Shown here: positions 22,646-33,205 of the stretch, in pieces | How the letters are laid out: each line of letters starts with the position of its first letter | How positions within the stretch are numbered: the stretch's first letter is position 1 | DNA from: Aspidapion aeneum | Taxonomy: Eukaryota > Arthropoda > Insecta > Coleoptera > Brentidae | Direction of reading: 5' to 3' | Length of the DNA: 64,000 bases | Assembly (NCBI GenBank): GCA_963576565.1 | Contig: OY755045.1 | Span: forward strand, 38,770,667 to 38,834,666 | Notes under the pieces: model-generated | The model's input: only the letters and a program-made list of their open reading frames with translations | What the model was told of the DNA's origin: nothing | The model's database searches: none | Made by a program: the position numbers and the translations under genes

Positions 22646-25600
22646 CCTAGAGGAAGGAATAGATTCTTTTCTTGTTTCTGCCACTATACCATGACCACTT
22701 ACGTACTATCGCTGTACGCCCAGTATGTTGCTTAATACTCATCGGTATTTTGTTTCCATAAAAGTTTTCAGTCTAGTACTAGCTACTAGGTACTTAGCTC
22801 GCTCTTTTTATGTGACTACTAACTATTCCCAATCCATGGGAGTCGAAGGTTGTTAATCACTATTTTTCTAGCGTACCTAACCCTTGTCGGTTATTTCTTA
22901 CCTACTTATAATAGTTAGTTGGTACCTTGGGATGTTGTTTAAAACTTTATGAAAGCAATTGACATTTTGTTGAAGTCAGAAGACCTCATATGTAAGGCTT
23001 GGCTGCTGGCTCAGCAGGCGGAGGAAAGCAACGCGTGCTTCTTCACTTGGGAACCTGTTAGATGGCTCATCGTTCCTGATTTCCATCTCTTTACGGGTTG
23101 GCCGATCTATGTGCGAGTAACATCTCTGCTCCTGCGGCAAAACAGTAGATAGTTATAGCCTTTATGGGCTCTACTACAGAAAAAGCGCAGCCAGGTTGTT
23201 TCGGCAAAGCCAGATCAACCAAAATATCAGGCGAGTTCCGGGATTGGCTGGAATTCTTTCCCAAGTCGAGCCGCCTGGTATTTGTAGGAGGGATGGAAGG
23301 AGGGCCGATGGAATATTTTTGGTCCCGTGGCAAGCGGGTAAAGCTCTTTTGTGAAATGCCACTTTTAGAGATACGGTGGCGGAGTCTTACATATCTAAAA
23401 CTTTTTAAAAGGCTGGGAAAGACTGTCAAAATCAAATTTAAAAAATATTTAAAACTACAAGATTGATTCGATCGAAGTCGTCCCATTCAGTGTCGAAACC
23501 TTAGGTCCTTAGAGTGAAGAAGCAAAAAATTAATATCAGTAATATGCCACAAAATATCATTAAAAAGGGCTAAAAGCTTCGTCACCCAGAGGATCATCTT
23601 TGCCACCCAATATAGAAACGCCTCCAGCATACTAGGAGCTATTCCGAAAAACCAGGGTTTAGAGGAGAATTTTGATTTTTTGTGTGTGTTCGTATGAGTT
23701 ATGCTTGTTTTTTGTAATGAGTTATTAAATAAATTAAAATTAATTTTATAAAAAGCAGGTTTTAAGTGAAAAAAACAAACCAGTTTTTGAATGTAGTTAA
23801 GCATTTTGGGCACAGTTTCTCAGTTTTCCTTCAATTTCAATTCTTGCTTATATCAGCATAACATTTTATATTGAAAAACATGTGAATGTTACTTATAAAT
23901 CTTTTTGTCGGATTATGCTTCGTGCCAGCTTATCTTTTTCTGCGTTGTGCGGTTTTTATGATGCTTTAGAGTCGGCCAAATTTATGGATACGCGGAAGTA
24001 AGCTGTTTTTTACACGCCCTGCAGTTTTATTATCCTACTCTGGAATATCACATTTTTTATATCAAAGCCAGATACATAGATCTGTTTATCTCTCTAGATA
24101 TTTCCACTTAGTTACGCCTTTAAAATCGACCACACACTATGTCACAGACAAGTAGCTACTACGTCGTAGACAAGTAGCTACTACGTGATAGAGGGTCATT
24201 TTTTTTTCGTAATGACGTCAAAAGAGCGCATTATTTACAACTTTTTTTTTGTACAATTATTGCTATACAATATAGTGAACACAAACACAAACAAGGTTGC
24301 TGATTTTTAGTTTGGGTATGGTTATAATAAGTACCATGTTATCCAAAAGTAGAAAATTTTATGAGCAGAGGATCAAAATTTAACTGCGAAGCAAATTCTT
24401 ATGGATGGATTAATATGGATATTTGATAAAGCTTTAATTAGTTTGTGTATGAAATAGTATGGATCTCTTTAATTTGAATTAAAAAAATATATATTTTTCT
24501 GTCTAACAAAAAAACAAGTCTTTTAAATACTATTCCTTAATAGTGGATAGGGCTACATTAAAGTAGGAAAGACTTTTAAGTTGTTTCAAAAAGGTTTTTT
24601 GACTCAAACTTTTATTTTAACTATAAATGTAAACTTATATTAATTATATTATATTAATCTAAACTTAAAGTTAGGATGACTGCGGATTAACGACTAAAAA
24701 GAAATTAAAAATTTGGCAACGGTCTATCGTGTTGTAGAAGACTATCAAGAAACAATCCCAGGAAATAGTTTAGAGGATCACTTTTACGTAACCTCTACTT
24801 TGTCGTGATTCTGGACAGTAGTCAGTATGAAAGAGTAACGAAATTTTGTTGCTTTGGGAACATCTAGCCATTACTGTACATTTTGGTTGAGTGGTAATGA
24901 TTCCTTGGATTTATAGATATAGATAAACAGCAGCTTTGAATGTTGGGCTGAATTCTTTTTGATTTTTGACATCAATTAATAAAAATTTTAATTATTTAGA
25001 CCAGAGGATACTTTTATAAGTTAGTAAAACGTATTAAGTTGTAACAAAATTTCAAAAATAAATTAAAGTTGTAAAAAGATTTCAGATTGTGCTTCTTAAT
25101 AAACTGCAAAATTAAAATTAATTTTAATAAAATAATGTTTTAAATATGCATTCAAAAAAGGATTTTTTTGGCATAACAAAACATATTTTTAACGAAATTT
25201 TAAAACAATATATTTTACTGAAAATGTCCATTTACAAACAAGTGCATTATTAAACATTTGGAAAGGTCATGGGTCGTTTCTCTACTTTATTCCTATTCAA
25301 TTAAACTTTATTTGCAAAAAAAATCTGTACCTTTTTAGTTTTTTTACATACGTGCTTAATGGCTTACACAATTTACCATTTTGAATAATGAAGCAATAGA
25401 TAAATTATTCCACAGTACAACAGTCTATTTTTTAAGTGATAAGTACCTAACAGATGGACAGGTATTCTCGTAATCAAAAACGCATAACGTTTTTAAGACG
25501 TTCACCGTTTTATGACGTCAAATTCGCGAAGCACTTGACCAAAAGTGCAAAAATGGTATTTACGTAAGACTGCACTGAGCATTTTTTTAAAATGATAACC

Positions 25601-26370
25601 GTGTTTAAAGACACCTACCAATTGGCATCTGTTTCTGGAAATCGCTTGGCGTTTTAAAAATATTCAAACCTATTAAAAAGTATTATGCACACAGTGTTTA
25701 ATTTCTTTGGCCAATTTTGTATTTATAGTGGTTAAAGGAGGCCTTCATCCTATACTTTAAGTACAATAGGGTACCAAAATAGCTACCTTTCTTATTCTTC
25801 AAGGTAGAAATGAAGGATTTTAAGGAGTTTTTGAATAAATATTTACTGTATTACTCTCCCTTCTGGAATCCATTAAAGTAGTACAGATAAATGAATATTT
25901 AAAAATTGTTTACGGGCAAGTTTTCTACACTTCTATATGTAAAGGTACCCTGTAGAGTAGGTACCCGAGCATTTGTGCCTTATTGGAAACACCCTACACT
26001 GAGAGAAGAATTTTGTAACAATAAAAACATTTTGTAACTGTTACCAAATGCGTTGCCCATATTTGGCTTATTAGATATTTGTTTGCAGGTAACAATTCAG
26101 AAATTTCAACAATTTAAACAAATATTTGTTAATAAAAACAAAATCGTCTGGTAATATTTAAAAAAAAGCTATATTAAGCACTAATATATTGTTGGTATTT
26201 AAAAATATATGTGAGTTTAATTATTAATATACTGTATATTTATTATAAGGATCATTCTTATTTAATATTAAATTAATTAATTATGGGTTATTATATAATT
26301 AGTAGCTGTAATTATAGTTAGTTATTTTGCATTAATTAGGTATTTGTAGGTTTCACGTTCTGTTTAATAT
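22646..26370. other. no gene recognised
   Basis: Overlapping 60-130-codon frames at 23.1-23.8 kb on both strands lack recognisable domains. At 24138-24180 a 19-bp phrase (AGACAAGTAGCTACTACGT) is tandemly duplicated. 25996 onward starts with CACTGAGAGAAGAATTTTGT, possibly a transposon end, but no partner end was found. Confidence 0.3.
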
Positions 26371-26788
26371 ACATTTTAAAACTTCCCACCCCAGATTTCT
26401 CGAAAATGATTTTTTTTTTAAAAAAAGCAAAAACACGTCAATTAATTTATTAAGGAGGACACATTCTGGCTATCTTAAAATTTTTGTAGTACACACCCCC
26501 TTTGAGGGGTACATTTTACCCCTATATTTTGAATATGGAAAGTGGGTCAATTGAGACTTTTTTTTGAGGGTTTCTTAAATATCTTTACAAAGGTGTAGAA
26601 ATTTTGAAAATCTATCAATTTGTTTTTGACATATTCACTTATTTTTCAAAGAGAGTGTTTACTACAAAAACTATAAGATAGCCAAAATGTGTCCTCCTTA
26701 ATAAATTAATTGACATGTTTTGACTTTTTCTCAAAAAAAAATCATTTTCGAGAAATATTGGTTGGGAAGTTTTAAAATGAACACCCTG
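26371..26788. mobile_element. mariner-type hairpin MITE, about 115-bp inverted arms
   Basis: The arms share AAAACTTCCCA, TCTCGAAAATGATTTTTTTT, GTCAATTAATTTATTAAGGA and GGACACA stretches in inverted order. The right end reads GAACACCCTG followed by TA, a mariner-like terminus. At the left end the equivalent GGGTGTTCA appears to be missing, with TATACA joined directly to TTTTAAAAC. Confidence 0.7.
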
Positions 26789-26791
26789 TAT

Positions 26792-26964
26792 ATTTCTATA
26801 GGGTTAATGAAAATGAGGACACCACTTTTGATCATACACCTGTATTTCTTCGTCTTCCTCAGGCTACACACTTTAGCCTTAGGAAGACGAAAATGGATCG
26901 TCGAAAAGAAATAAAGTTGTGTGATCAAAATTGGTGTCTTTTTTCCCATTAACCCTATAGAAAT
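26792..26964. mobile_element. second hairpin MITE, abutting the first
   Basis: ATTTCTATAGGGTTAATG at the left is repeated inverted at the right (CATTAACCCTATAGAAAT). The inverted match continues through GACACCA, TTTTGATCA and a CGTCTTCCT/AGGAAGACG pair around a central spacer. It lies just downstream of the polyadenylation signals of the minus-strand gene. Confidence 0.7.
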
Positions 26965-27031
26965 GAATAAGGTATAGAATAATAAGAGAATTTTAATAAT
27001 AATAAAAAGCAAGTTGTTTTGGTGAAAAATA

Positions 27032-27048
27032 TTTATTTGTATTTTATT
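27032..27048 (-). terminator. polyadenylation signals of the two-exon gene
   Basis: Two AATAAA hexamers on the minus strand (27043-27048 and 27032-27037) lie about 145-160 bp downstream of the TAG stop at 27195-27193, a normal distance for a short 3' UTR. Confidence 0.5.
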
Positions 27049-27192
27049 ATAAAAGTGGAGTCAAATTTTTTTATAGTGGCTGGTAATCTTTGTTTTTTTT
27101 GGAAAGGTTGGTTAATGAAATATACACACGTTTGTTCCATGTAAGATGCACACAAAATTTTGTCAAATCTGACATAAACTGATTTTACCTCA

Positions 27193-29754
27193 CTATAAGT
27201 TCGTGGACTCCACCATTATGAAAGGCCGCATGGGTAGCCCGTGTTTTTTAAAAATGTTTCTCCTTTGTTCAATTACTTCCTCCACCTTCAAGTCAGTGCT
27301 GACCTGAAAAAGAAAATAAATTTTATATATTTTTAAATTTAATACAGAACCAGTGGCGTATATAAGGGGGGCCTGGGCCCCCCTTTAAAGTTTTTTTAGA
27401 TATTTTCCACATATTTTATGAATATAAACATAAAATAGCCTAAAATACTGCCTCATGAGGTCTCGCCCCACCCCCCCCCCCCCCCCCGAAACCGTCTCGC
27501 CTCCCCCCCCCCCCGATTTTTTTTCTATATATGCCACTGTGCAGAGAATTAAATGTTTCCTTTAAGTTAAAAGGTTTAAACTTCACATTTTCATACTAAA
27601 GGCTCTTTGCTTAAAAATCTTTAATAATTAATTCAAAGAATTGAAGCCATGATTCCAATGACATCAAATTTAAAATTATTTGTGTGCATTTTGTGTCCTA
27701 TTATAGAATCAGGTAGGTATTCGTGAGTAGTTAAAATTTTTAGGATTTTATGAATGATAGTTTTAACCTTACATGTTTATTGGTACCATAAGTGTAGTAT
27801 TTTGTTTATTTTTATTTGGGTCTACTACGTTATACCTCGATGCTTGAAAATGGGTGTTTCTTTTTTTAATGATAAGTTGAGGTCGTGTTATACTGTTTTC
27901 AAGAAAAAAAAATGCGGATTTTTCGCATTTTTTTTAGAAATTTAAAAATTAAAAAATTAGTAAAAACTCATACAAATTGCTATAGAAATAATTTATTTGA
28001 CGTTTGTTATTTCGAGAAAGAGCGGGACGGCTCACAATCGACGGAGCTTTAAATAAATGGTAATTTAGCCAAAAATAAGGTGACCAACTATCTAGCAAGA
28101 GGCGATAAAAAGTTTTTAAGAAATGTATTTACGCATAGAAAAATGGTTATACCAAATTTTTGAAATCTAATGTTCGGCCTGACATCTTGCTCTTTTAATT
28201 TGTCGCGCATTTTTGACTCCGTAAAATCGTCCAAAATCGTCTATTGAGCATTTATAATGAAAAAAATGATGCAGAAACAATTATGATAATGATGATTTAC
28301 AGAAATTCAGCAGTTCGGTTTGGTTCGGGTCGATCTTAGATTAGGTTGGCTGTGTCTTAAAGTAATTCAGCAGGAGTCGGCTGCGCCGACTCCTGCTGAA
28401 TTACTTTAAGACCCAACAAACCTAACCTAAAACCAAACCGAACGGAACTTAACTGAATCAAATTGAACCAAACCGAACCGAACTAAACCAAAACGAACGG
28501 AACCGAACCAAACCGAACCGAACCGGACTGAACGGAACCGAACCGAACCGTACCGCACAAACAATCAGCAAGAATCGGCTGCGCCGATTCTTGTTGAATA
28601 GTTCTAACTAAATAATTTCCTACCCTCAGATGCACCGTAACAAGGCTTTGCTGATCCATTCTCTATCTTTGTTGTTTTGTATGTGAGCAACAAGGACTTA
28701 ATCGCGATTAAATCCATGATCGCGCTTCAGTGCTTACGGTGCATCTGAGGGTAAGTCAGCGTAAGCAAATCCAATTGGGAAATTTGAAATGGCCGAATGA
28801 CCTGGAAAGTGTCGGCCAAGCAAAAACTCAATCAATGTGTCAAAACATCTGTGGGAAGGTCAACTGTACAAATTTTCAAAATTATGTGAAAAAACCGAGA
28901 AAAAACATGAAAAACTAGGTATGTAATTAATTTAAAATTGTTAAATTATTAATCCTAAGCTAATTCATAAATTTATGTCGAAAATTTGACGATGCAGTGA
29001 TAGAAATTGATTTTTTTCAACCAAAACAGGTCAAAGAAAATCACTATGTAACGTTTTTTAAAAAATTATTAAAAAAAAAGCCATACTTTTTTTTTTAATT
29101 TCCCGTATCCAAATCGACTAAAAATAGTCCAAAGAATCATTTTCATACAAAAAAATCGTTATATAGAGCGTTTTGACGAGCGAGGTATAACGTAGTAGAA
29201 CCTTTTATTTTTATGTTTTGTTAGATTCGACAGGTTAAAGATTATTGTCATTTAGATGGTAGTAAATTTTAACCTTATATTTTTATAATAATAACAATTC
29301 ATTTGTTTATAAAATTTTAAAGTAAAATGTTCTTCGATCAACACTAACCCCTGTTCGCTGTACTTATGGACCCAAGAAACATTTCTATCTGAGTAAGTTT
29401 ACTTTGGACTATAGATAGATAATAGAGAATAATCCTAGGTTGAACATATAAACATAAAAAAAAAATTCAAGACAAAAAATGTTATTAGATTTTGTTACAT
29501 TTCTTTTCCATGTAAAACTATAGAACCTGTTCATTGTTTTTAGGGCTTGAAAAAGGATTAATTAAATCCGAAACGTTGCCAAAGGTACCTTAGTTTCTTT
29601 TTGGTCTGTCCTCTACCCACGAATACCTACCTGATTTAAAATTATTAAAATCACAAAATACAAATATAAAGCATTCTAAAAAAAATAATAAATAACACTT
29701 ACTATGTTATTGTGGACGACCAAAGCCAGATTGTTTCCATCTTTAAGCGGAAAT
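27193..29754 (-). CDS. unidentified spliced gene, last two coding exons
   Basis: The penultimate exon is 29754-29703: preceded on the minus strand by GTTTCAG and followed by the donor GTAAGTGT. The last exon is 27303-27193: preceded by TTTTTCAG and ending in TAG. Joined, they read 53 codons without a stop, in phase across the splice: FPLKDGNNLALVVHNNI then VSTDLKVEEVIEQRRNIFKK, ending PMRPFIMVESTNL. The composition is protein-like, with an amphipathic charged stretch. The exon starts one base into a codon, so an upstream exon ending in phase 2 must lie at higher coordinates. I could not find it; the transposon-filled DNA to the right may be intron. I do not recognise the family, so no function is given. 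A hAT-like MITE sits in the intron 47 bp from the acceptor. Confidence 0.6.
27351..27539. mobile_element. hAT-like MITE, family copy A (intronic)
   Basis: Starts CAGTGGCGTATATA and ends TATATATGCCACTG. The interior has G-rich and C-rich tracts (C runs of 17 and 12) around a conserved ATTTTCCACATATTTTATGA core shared with the other copies at 38.4, 45.4, 46.0, 46.9, 50.3 and 51.9 kb. Confidence 0.75.
27755..28353. other. intronic AT-rich DNA, nothing recognised
   Basis: This lies within the intron of the two-exon gene. Apart from short chance frames there is no motif I can support. Confidence 0.3.
28354..28412. repeat. perfect 28-bp-arm palindrome
   Basis: GTCTTAAAGTAATTCAGCAG onward to GTCGGC (28354-28381) is perfectly complementary to 28385-28412, with only TGC between. 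Imperfect pairing continues outward (TTAGGTTGGCTG against CCAACAAACCTAA). Confidence 0.9.
28430..28556. repeat. degenerate CCGAA pentanucleotide array
   Basis: Repeats of CCGAA with AACCA, AACGG and AACTG variants fill this stretch. A complementary-strand array (GGTTC/GGTTT type) is at 31528-31600. Confidence 0.85.
28569..28593. repeat. second short palindrome with the same core
   Basis: CAAGAATCGGC, loop TGC, GCCGATTCTTG. It shares the CGGCTGCGCCG centre and CAGCA flank with the 28354 palindrome. The CCGAA array lies between the two. Confidence 0.85.
28623..28751. mobile_element. 129-bp MITE with 18-bp perfect TIRs and TA duplication
   Basis: CCCTCAGATGCACCGTAA at 28623-28640 is exactly inverted at 28734-28751. 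TA flanks both ends (28621-28622 and 28752-28753). Tc1/mariner/pogo type by target site. Confidence 0.85.
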
Positions 29755-30136
29755 CTGAAACAAAAAAAAAGAATATGAATTTTATATTAAAAACAAATAA
29801 AGCCTACGCCTGTGGATACTTGTCGTCAATTAGCACATAAATCAGTTAATTAAAAATCAATCCTATTTACTGTTTGTTTATAAGCAATCAGTTTCCACAG
29901 AACAAAAAGTTTATACATTGAATACGTTTTTTTTTCTTGAAGCTATATTTCTACGTTTAAATAATTACCTTTAAAGCGTTACTCCTGATGAGTTTGTTCA
30001 CTTCGACTCTTGCAACCAAAACACGATTATGATGCCATAAAAATACCCGCGTATTTAGGTCTGTGTGTTTGGTCAATGTTCTTCTCAAAACATGGCGTCC
30101 CCATGATTTTTGGGCACAGTGTCTACAGAGACATTA
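29755..30136. other. possible upstream sequence of the two-exon gene; no exon proven
   Basis: On minus, a donor-like AG/GTAATT at about 29978 follows open frames (30130-29979), but none leaves the phase-2 end needed to join the exon at 29754 without a stop. No exon is called. Confidence 0.25.
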
Positions 30137-31009
30137 TAGTGGGTTTACACATGCATGAATTTAGTGGCGCCAGTGTTCGCGCCAGTTCTATTTGCACGCC
30201 AGCAAAAGTTTACACTATTGTGCGAAAATTAAAAAGACTGGCACGCCAGTTTCATTTTTTAAGTGTACACGATACGCGATATGTCGACTGAACTCTCGGA
30301 GTAAAGAGATTCAGAAAAAGGAACAACGAAAAGGCCGTATCTGGGTTAAAGCATGGATTGCTCGTCGATCTACTGAGTTTCTCTTATTTGAACAACATTC
30401 TTTAAAATTCGGTCTGCTACTTTAAACCATGGTACTTTTGGGGTGTATACTTCATCTACACCGGTTCCGGAATGTGGGCTTTTCTTAATTTTTGTCAATT
30501 CCAAAGCATATGTGTTTCTTATGGATCGTATTTTTGCTTTTACTTCTGCAACTTCAAAGCCTTCAATATTCATTATTTCACTAATTTTTTGGTAAGCATT
30601 ATCTCGACTATCTTTGTTTTTATAAGAACTACTGTGTACATCCCATAAACAAGGAAAACATTCATAGCCTTCAAGAAACTGTATGGTTTTTTAGCCATAA
30701 TAAGCTATAAAAACAACAATAAACAAAATTTTGGAGCTCAAACACAATGAAAATAAAAAATAATGTAAAATAATTAACATAAAACTGGCGAGCCGACGTG
30801 CAAGTACTTGTTTACACATGAAAATTTTCTTTTTCTGCGCGCATGCGTCACCACTGGCGCCAGCAAATTCAGTCAGCTGCAGACTTTTTTGATACATGCA
30901 TGCAAAAAAATAACTTGTGTGCAAGTCGGTGTTTACACTTGCAAATTTAACTTACTGGCGCGCCAGTTTTTATTGGCGCCAGCAAATCCATGCATGTGTA
31001 AACTCTCCT
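30137..31009 (-). mobile_element. PIF/Harbinger-type element, 873 bp, TTA duplication
   Basis: TTA flanks both ends (30134-30136 and 31010-31012). The termini pair through GTTTACACATGCATG, followed by a TTGCTGGCGCC-type stretch, with further inverted GGCGCGCCAG and TTTACACTTG pieces. The element carries a MADF-domain exon (30370-30678) but no recognisable HARBI-type nuclease, so it looks like an internal-deletion derivative that kept its accessory DNA-binding gene. Confidence 0.75.
30370..30678 (-). CDS. MADF-domain exon of a Harbinger-type element
   Basis: After a splice-acceptor-like CCATACAG, the minus strand from 30678 encodes 102 residues and a stop. The order is FLEGYECFPCLWDVHSSSY, then NKDSRDNAYQKISEIM, then EVKAKIRSIRNTY and a C-terminal PKVPWFKVADRIL. 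This is the MADF pattern: Trp at the end of helix 1, an AYQKI helix, a K..IRSIR..Y recognition helix and a final PW. MADF/Myb-like proteins accompany the nuclease in PIF/Harbinger transposons and bind element DNA. The exon is intact, although its partner exons are missing here. A domesticated host gene is possible, but its position inside matched TIRs argues for transposon origin. Confidence 0.75.
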   Translation of the reverse strand, partial: FLEGYECFPCLWDVHSSSYKNKDSRDNAYQKISEIMNIEGFEVAEVKAKIRSIRNTYALELTKIKKSPHSGTGVDEVYTPKVPWFKVADRILKNVVQIRETQ

Positions 31010-31330
31010 TTACTCTATGAGTGTCTGCGACGCGACCACAGAAGACCACGGTTCGGTCCGCTTTGAAACGAGTCAATATGTTATGGACGCGACTGTCTGT
31101 AATACAATGCTGCGTCGGGTTGGTTCGGTCTAGACCGCGGGTTACACGTAGGAGAGAGCGGGGCTCGTTGGGCATAGGGGCACGTTGAGAAACCCCTATT
31201 AACTCGACAATTAGACGTCAGCTGCCAGCGCCACCCACGTGGCAAAGTCGCCTTTGCTCATGCATTAGTCCGCAGTGAGAATCTGTGATGTGTGTATCTC
31301 CAAGGAACAGATTTTGACCTATTTTTATTG

Positions 31331-31455
31331 GCTCTGTAACGAAATAGCGCGTATCAAAATAGCGCGTATCAAAACAGCGCTTTTCAAAACAGCGCTTTTT
31401 CGGAATAGCGCGTGATCAGAATAACGCGTATTAAAATAGCGCGTGTAAAAAATAG
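31331..31455 (-). repeat. satellite-bearing element, inverted partial copy
   Basis: Begins with CTCTGTAACGAAATAGCGCG, the exact complement of the tail at 5001-5025, followed by complementary 15-bp units. It lies head-on to the direct array at 31686-32105, so the region can fold back on itself. Confidence 0.75.
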
Positions 31456-31527
31456 CACAGGTCAGAATAGAAACCTACCCAAATAAAGATCGGGAAGCTA
31501 ATTTAGGGAAATAATTTTTTGAAAAAA

Positions 31528-31600
31528 TGTTTCGGTTTGGTTCGGTTCATTTCAGTTCGATGCGGTTTGAATCGGTTCGGTTCGGTTCGGTTTGGTTACA
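31528..31600. repeat. degenerate GGTTC/GGTTT pentanucleotide array
   Basis: GGTTCGGTTCGGTTCGG-type repeats with GGTTT variants. It is the reverse-strand equivalent of the array at 28430-28556 and runs directly into the satellite-bearing element head at 31602. Confidence 0.85.
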
Positions 31601-32106
31601 CCCTATAGGATCCCGGGAAAAAAGTCAGGAAAGTTTTTTTTTTTTTTAATATGTTAGAAATCGAACTATTTTGTAACAGCGACGTTTGTAATGGCGATCT
31701 TTCAAAACGCGGTATTTTTAGATGCGCTATTTTAAGACGCGCTATTTTGAACACACGCTATAGTAAACACGCGCTATTTTGATACGCGCTATTTTGATAC
31801 ACGCTATTTTGATACGCGCTATTTTGATACGCGCTATTTTGATACGCGCTATTTTGAACACGCGCCATTTTGATACGCGCTGTTTTGATACGCGCTATTT
31901 TGATACGCGTTATTTTGAACACGCCCCATTATGATACGCGCTATTTTGATCAAGCGCCGTTGTGATACGCGCTATTTTGATCACGCGCTATTTTGATACG
32001 CGCTATTTTGAACACGCGCTCAAATGAGCACGCTATTTTGATATATGCTATTTTGATACGCGCTATTTTGATACGCGCTATTTTGATACGGGCTATTTCA
32101 CTACAG
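31596..32106 (+). repeat. satellite-bearing dispersed element, copy 2 (about 27 units)
   Basis: The head at 31602-31643 (AGGATCCCGGGAAAAAAGTC and a T run) matches copy 1. The 15-bp unit TACGCGCTATTTTGA repeats from about 31686 to 32095, with AACACGCGC variants. The tail CTATTTCACTACAGAG matches the tail of copy 1. A minus-strand frame across the array is a translation of the repeat, not a gene. Confidence 0.85.
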
Positions 32107-32818
32107 AGGCATTTTTTTTTTGGACCACGTAAGTAACTTTTTGTTATTTCGGAAAACATTTTACAGATTGTTTTATTACACCTGCATGCCCCCATTCGGT
32201 TTTTTATAGTTAACTTTACATATTTAGACAGAGTTTAATGAAATTATAACGATGCTAATATTTACGCAAACATGATTGCCGACTCTCTCAATTTTGTATG
32301 TAGGTGCGCCGGCGCAGCTAACCCCATACATTTTTTAAAAACATTTTTTTTTTATTTTAAGGTTAATATTAGCATGCGTACGTATGATGGACTAAAAATC
32401 ACGTCATGTAATAATTCTTGCCCTAAACAAATGTTTTAGATTGTCCGCCTCTTGAAGACTGCGACGACTTGCGCCTGTAGTTATTTATCAAAGTTACCTT
32501 TGGCAACGCTGAAACGCTTTCGACTGGAATCGGGCATATTGCGATCTCTTATTAATATATGCTATATTATATCTGTTTTTTACCCTCTTATGGAAATTAG
32601 GCCCCCTAGATCTGGACTTGTTCACGCGGTATCTTGATTGGTGTTCTCTTGCAAACAAAAAACGATTAGTTTTTCTGTAAAACTAAGTTATTGGCAGAAG
32701 TTATAAGCCAAAAATTGTGAAAAAACAGTAAAAAAGCCGCCATTTATTTATTTATGACATCACACAGACCCTTCAACTCAAATTTGAGGCAAATACCCGG
32801 TGACTTAAAATTGTGTGA

Positions 32819-33205
32819 TCTATTATTACCAATCGATCTAGGGAAATTTTAAAAATTCGTGCTTTTCCGAAAGCTGGCGAAAGAAAGACCAAGAATATCA
32901 ACCGAAGAAAATGGTCAACAGCTATACTAACTGAAACTCCGGTTAAAGAAGAGTTGGAACGTGAAAAAAGTAAAAAAAAAGAAAAATCTGTAACCAAAAA
33001 TGTCTTCAAGGAAAAGAAGCATAGAAAAACTACTCAGAAAAGGACACTGAAAGATGACAGCGATGATGAAGAGGAAACATTTTGTCTAGTCTGCATGGAA
33101 CCATTCTCAAACAGCAAACCAAAAGAAAAATGGGTACAATGTTTAACTTACAAGTTTTGGGCCCATGAAACATGTGCTGATGCAGGGTTTACTTATGTTT
33201 GCTAA
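32819..33205 (+). pseudogene. pogo-like transposase C-terminus with degenerate zinc finger
   Basis: An open stretch after a TGA at 32816-32818 reads EILKIRAFPKAGERKTKN, then RRKWSTAILTETPVKEELE, the linker seen near the C-terminus of pogo/Tigger-type (CENP-B-like) transposases of insects. A lysine-rich and acidic linker (DDSDDEEE) follows, and then a PHD-like finger: FCLVCMEPF, WVQCLTYKFWAHETC, FTYVC. The usual second cysteine of the CxxC in CLTYK is tyrosine here, and TAA at 33203 ends the frame where the family continues. The catalytic core is absent from the element. Confidence 0.7.

Noticed and set aside
23091..23486. 131-codon minus frame overlapping a 100-codon plus frame
   Set aside because: Neither strand shows recognised motifs; could be an old LINE segment but no RT box is visible.
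29979..30133. Possible upstream exon of the two-exon gene ending at AG/GTAATT
   Set aside because: Every frame compatible with the downstream exon phase contains a stop near the junction.
31950..32195. 81-codon minus frame rich in KIARIKIA repeats
   Set aside because: It is the translation of the 15-bp minisatellite (15 is divisible by 3), not a protein gene.
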